Positions 6,397 through 8,903 of a stretch of DNA of 8,903 nt are shown here, piece after piece; positions within the stretch are counted from its first letter, which is position 1; each line of letters begins with the position of its first letter. The stretch is taken from positions 1-8,903 of the forward strand of contig JBFJVZ010000339.1 in NCBI GenBank assembly GCA_041623895.1, read 5' to 3'. The notes under the pieces are model-generated. The model was not told the DNA's origin, did no database searches, and was given only the letters and a program-made list of their open reading frames with translations. Source of the stretch: JBFJVZ01 sp041623895. Lineage in GTDB: Bacteria > Planctomycetota > Planctomycetia > Pirellulales > Pirellulaceae. Both the position numbers and the translations under genes were made by a program.

Positions 6397-6861
6397 TCAC
6401 TCGTCATCTGCATTTTGATCTGCCAGGTCATGAGGTTGGCGGCAGACGAGGATCGGACATGGGGAACAGCGCAAGAGTTCGTTTGCAACACTGCCGATGA
6501 ACCAGCGACCGATGACACCCCGCGCGTGAGTGCCGACAACCAACAGCGAGCTATTCAATTCCGTTGCCTTCTTGACAATTTGTTCAGCCACCGTGCCGAT
6601 CTCCAGATGCCGGCGAACTTGCTCCGGCGGCAAGTCGACGGGGATCGACTCCAGTTTTTGCTGAAGCTGAATGGGAGATTCGGCATGGGTGATGGGAATC
6701 CCGATGCCAGCCATATCGGTCGCCAATGGGTCGGCAGGGAACCAGACGTGAACCAAATCCAGGATTGCATCGCGCCGCCGCGTCTCGTTGATGGCTACCG
6801 AAAGTGCCTCGTCGCTGGCGTGGGTGAAGTCAATAGCACACAGGATAGACGTTTGACTCAT
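6397..6861 (-). CDS. Universal stress protein, UspA family (variant ATP signature)
   Basis: The 154 residues form one Usp domain: ILCAIDFTHASDEAL with Asp11, a VHVWFP strand, and the signature region VVGTHARGVIGRWFIGS. Gly110, Gly123 and Ser124 are present, but the second Gly of G-2x-G-9x-G-S is Ala113. The last strand is PCPILVCR, followed by a polar tail of 13 residues. Ala at this place occurs in other Usp proteins, so nucleotide binding remains possible. ATG at 6861 is firmly set by aaaggag six bases upstream. It lies downstream of the kinase-PAS gene on the same strand (gap 213 bp) and upstream of the channel gene. Likely cytoplasmic, probably a homo- or heterodimer, stress-related; partner unknown. 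Confidence 0.92.
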   Translation of the reverse strand: MSQTSILCAIDFTHASDEALSVAINETRRRDAILDLVHVWFPADPLATDMAGIGIPITHAESPIQLQQKLESIPVDLPPEQVRRHLEIGTVAEQIVKKATELNSSLLVVGTHARGVIGRWFIGSVANELLRCSPCPILVCRQPHDLADQNADDE

Positions 6862-6867
6862 CGAAGA

Positions 6868-6874
6868 CTCCTTT
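6868..6874 (-). promoter_or_regulatory. Strong ribosome binding site of the second usp gene
   Basis: On the minus strand aaaggag lies six bases before ATG 6861. It is the clearest Shine-Dalgarno that sits at correct spacing in this window and fixes the start. A TTGACA on the same strand (6910-6915) could be a -35 element, but no good -10 follows. Confidence 0.75.
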
Positions 6875-7074
6875 GCCTGTCAGCGGTCGGAATTCAAGCC
6901 ATGGGACTCTGTCAAGCAAGCGTGATGCCACTTCGACAAGCCTCGCGGCTTGCCGGCGACACGGCCTGCAAGCGGGAGGATGATCCAGCGCAATTTGCAA
7001 ACGCGTCAGTCACTTTCCACTACAGGTGCGCCAGTTCGCACGCCGGCGTGCACTAACGCACGTTTCATTGGTGG

Positions 7075-8436
7075 TCATGACGCATGTCGAGAGGGACTAT
7101 TCTTGATCTCATCGGTGACATCACGAGCAATGGCAAACACGACGTTTTCTTCCGGAATCGGTTTGGCTGTCCACTCAAACCAGCGATAGTGGCCCTGCGA
7201 GTCCCGATAGCGGTTGCGAAATTCGGCGAGCGGTTTTCCCTCCGATAATGTCAACACGGCCCGCTGAGTGTCTTCGACATCATCGGGATGAATGAAATCA
7301 AGAAACGGCCGCGAAACAAGTTCTTGATCCGAGTAACCGAGCACACGCGAGAAATTTGAATTCACACGTTTGAAGTATCCATCCAGACTAGCGATGCAAA
7401 ACAGGTCCGGGCTGATCTCGAAGAAGCGGCAGAGGTCTCGCTGCGCACGTTCCATCGACGATTCCAAGAAACCAGTGATTTCGGCTGCGATCACGCCGGC
7501 ATCGCCGGGGCGTTTGCTTGGGTCGGCAGCCAAACAGCGTTTGGCCAACGCGATCAGCGAGAGATCGGCAGCACAGGCATCCAATCGTTCAAAGGCTCTG
7601 TATAGCGACGCGCTGGCGGCACGCCGGTAGATTTGCCCTACGTTCTTGCCGATAAAGGGTGGCTGGCCGGTTAGAATCTCGCACAGCACGGCACCCAGGC
7701 CGAACACGTCCGAGTGCAGGCCAATGCTACCTGCACGCGCCTGCTCCGGCGGCATGTAAGCCGGTGTTCCCGTGATTCTGCTGGATGAATCGGAGCCGAG
7801 TCCGATCGCCGCATCGAGGCCCGGTTTAAAGTCCGTTACCAGGTCATCCACACGGCGACTGAGTCCCCAATCCATCACGTGGACTTCTCCGAAAGCTCCC
7901 ACCATCACGTTCGCGGGTTTCAGATCCAGGTGGATGATTCCGCGCGAGTGTGTGTAAGCGATTGTCTGGCAAACGCGCGCATAAATGTTCAGTAGTCGGG
8001 CAAGCTCGAGCGTTGATTTGTCACTCTGCTGAAGCAAATCGGCCAACGTCTTGCCTTCAATCAACCTCATCGCAAAGTACGGCCGGCCGTCGGAACTGGA
8101 TCCCATTTGATAGACCGAAACGATTCCAGGGTGCTGAAGTTGCCCGGTCACTTGTGCCTCGTCGAAAAACCGACGATGCATTTCGGGATTGTCAAAGTGC
8201 GTCTTCAGCAGCACTTTTAAGGCGACGTCACGATCAAAGTCGGTGTCCCGGGCTTTCATGACGACGCCCATCCCGCCATGACCGATCAATTTGATCATGC
8301 GAAAACGTTCGACGCCGCGCAGAGCAAAGTCGTCTAGCTCGTCAGGCTCGAACTCTCCATCCGCATCTGGAAATCCGTTCTCGGAGATCGATACCGTTCG
8401 AGATTGTTTGATCGACGTGGGGCTTTCGTCGTTCAT
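7075..8436 (-). CDS. Soluble Ser/Thr protein kinase with C-terminal PAS domain
   Basis: From ATG 8436 the protein has 453 residues. The kinase domain covers about 42-325: glycine loop GHGGMGVV (52-59), Lys74 in VALKVLL, Glu93 of helix C, catalytic loop HLDLKPAN (169-176, Asp171), DWG (Asp189) in place of DFG, and GTPAYMPPEQA (223-233) in place of the APE motif. A PAS domain with PAC-like end follows at about 334-445 (FFEISPDLFCIASLDGYFKR, FIHPDDVE, RDVTDEI). The catalytic acid, lysine and metal Asp are all kept, so the kinase is probably active. HLD in place of HRD makes it a non-RD type. No membrane segment is present, unlike many bacterial PknB-type kinases, so it should act in the cytoplasm, with PAS as input. 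The frame is open to a TTG at 8499 (21 more residues); I prefer ATG because the extra part shows no domain. Confidence 0.88.
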   Translation of the reverse strand: MNDESPTSIKQSRTVSISENGFPDADGEFEPDELDDFALRGVERFRMIKLIGHGGMGVVMKARDTDFDRDVALKVLLKTHFDNPEMHRRFFDEAQVTGQLQHPGIVSVYQMGSSSDGRPYFAMRLIEGKTLADLLQQSDKSTLELARLLNIYARVCQTIAYTHSRGIIHLDLKPANVMVGAFGEVHVMDWGLSRRVDDLVTDFKPGLDAAIGLGSDSSSRITGTPAYMPPEQARAGSIGLHSDVFGLGAVLCEILTGQPPFIGKNVGQIYRRAASASLYRAFERLDACAADLSLIALAKRCLAADPSKRPGDAGVIAAEITGFLESSMERAQRDLCRFFEISPDLFCIASLDGYFKRVNSNFSRVLGYSDQELVSRPFLDFIHPDDVEDTQRAVLTLSEGKPLAEFRNRYRDSQGHYRWFEWTAKPIPEENVVFAIARDVTDEIKNSPSRHAS

Positions 8437-8499
8437 GGCTCGCTGGGGTTCTTGTCGTACCGTCGTGCCCCGGTTGCTCACAAGACAAATCTTCACCAA

Positions 8500-8649
8500 C
8501 GAATTTTACACGCGATTGTCCAGCTCGACTGCTAAGAAATTTCCAAATCTCAGGTCTTGGCAGCAGAATGCGACGAGTCTCGGAAAATTGCCTGAATCCC
8601 GGGAATTTCGGACACTTATTGCTGCATCCCATTTACGAATTGGGTCCGC
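8500..8649. other. Kinase upstream region, no gene recognised
   Basis: This is the start of a 467-bp stretch (8437-8903) with no convincing gene. It should hold the kinase promoter on the minus strand. The AT-richer part near 8530-8640 is suitable, but I see no clear consensus pair. The rest of the stretch holds hairpins and a doubtful small ORF, listed separately. Confidence 0.4.
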
Positions 8650-8674
8650 AGCCGGCCCGCGTTAGCGTCCGGCT
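8650..8674. repeat. Hairpin with GTTA loop, REP-like
   Basis: agccgg (8650-8655) pairs with ccggct (8669-8674); inside, cgc (8658-8660) pairs with gcg (8665-8667) around a gtta loop, with a small cc/t internal mismatch. Nine base pairs in total. From memory, very similar gcgttagcgtccggct hairpins are scattered through Rhodopirellula-type genomes. On the minus strand it directly follows the stop of the 28-residue ORF at 8674-8760 and could act as a terminator, though there is no T run. Confidence 0.6.
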
Positions 8675-8760
8675 CAGGAGGTGATTTCAGCCTGGATTTT
8701 CTCTTGAGTCACGGGATCTTTTGAGTCAGGGGAGTTGTGGGCATGAACGTTTTCATTCAT
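8674..8760 (-). CDS. Possible 28-residue small protein, doubtful
   Basis: ATG at 8760 opens 28 codons that start MNENVHAHNSPDSKDPVTQE and end AEITS. The product is polar and acidic with no hydrophobic segment. On the minus strand ggag lies 14 bases before the ATG (10 bases before a GTG directly preceding it), so a start is possible. The longer frame reading back to 8886 runs through the hairpin cluster and gives Arg/Pro-rich sequence of repeat type, so it is not likely to be the true N-terminus. No family recognised. Confidence 0.2.
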   Translation of the reverse strand: MNENVHAHNSPDSKDPVTQEKIQAEITS

Positions 8761-8812
8761 CACAAACGGGTATCTCCGTTTTTCTGTTACTCGAGAAAGA
8801 CAAGTTTCCCAA

Positions 8813-8884
8813 CCGCTGGGAGGGCGACGCTCCCGCGGAGCCGCAAAGCGTTTTGCGACGCCCAGGCCAAGCCTGCTGGTCAGC
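8813..8884. repeat. Cluster of four adjacent hairpins, REP-like dispersed element
   Basis: Four stem-loops follow each other. First: ccgc+gggag (8813-8822, one bulged t) with ctccc+gcgg (8830-8838). Second: cgcaaa (8842-8847) with tttgcg (8852-8857), loop gcgt. Third: caggc (8863-8867) with gcctg (8871-8875), loop caa. Fourth, overlapping the third by one base: gctg (8875-8878) with cagc (8881-8884). This dense run of perfect short stems is not explained by coding. From memory, the gggagcgtcgccctccc type sequence is repeated in Rhodopirellula genomes, often miscalled as short Arg/Pro-rich ORFs. Confidence 0.65.
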
Positions 8885-8903
8885 AAAAGTGAGCAGTAAC
8901 CGC

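Noticed and set aside
6903..6915. gggactctgtcaa, similar to the left end of the MITE-like element (gggactagtgctctgtcaa)
   Set aside because: Only about 13 bases are shared with a 6-base gap, and nothing of the rest of the element is present; probably chance.
6415..7056. 213-codon plus-strand frame over the second usp gene
   Set aside because: It is antisense to a clear Usp domain with a strong ribosome site; its own product has no recognisable motif.

Overview
The window looks like chromosomal DNA of a planctomycete, most likely a Pirellulaceae-type marine bacterium. This is inference from gene content. It carries a Hanks-type Ser/Thr kinase with planctomycete-style motif variants (DWG, MPPEQA), a stand-alone PAS protein with paired CxxC motifs, a GYF-like protein with a C-terminal Cys-rich ribbon, a secreted BNR_4 propeller, and structured dispersed repeats. 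Base composition is moderate and fairly uniform, with no obvious foreign island.

Left part (1-2393): the 3' end of a TolC-like outer-membrane efflux gene (+) converges on a large secreted BNR_4/lyase-like gene (-). The 92-bp gap between them is almost filled by a truncated copy of a palindromic repeat.

Middle (2394-4371): the 440 bp after the BNR gene start contain a 17-bp-period direct repeat and an in-frame relic of a pirin gene that has lost one metal ligand. Then come a PAS-domain protein with two CxxC pairs (TTG start, gene 2834-3403) and a GYF-like/zinc-ribbon-like protein with a perfect 4 x 18-bp tandem repeat (IPVVEP).

Right part (4506-8436): a stress and ion-signalling neighbourhood. 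A UspA-family protein (+) converges on a two-TM RCK potassium channel (-). Upstream of the channel on the minus strand lie a full-length 131-bp MITE-like palindrome, a second UspA-family protein with a strong Shine-Dalgarno, and a soluble Ser/Thr kinase with a C-terminal PAS domain. Kinase, Usp and channel share a strand and order, but the gaps (213 and 392 bp) argue against one tight operon. A shared role in stress or potassium homeostasis is plausible but unproven.

Right end (8437-8903): no convincing gene. It holds a hairpin with a GTTA loop, a possible 28-residue ORF and a cluster of adjacent hairpins that look like a REP-type dispersed element. No RNA genes, CRISPR arrays or transposase genes were seen. 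I did not find a clear new defence or biosynthetic system; the most notable items are the palindromic MITE family, the pirin relic, the lyase-like propeller and the PAS-fused non-RD kinase.
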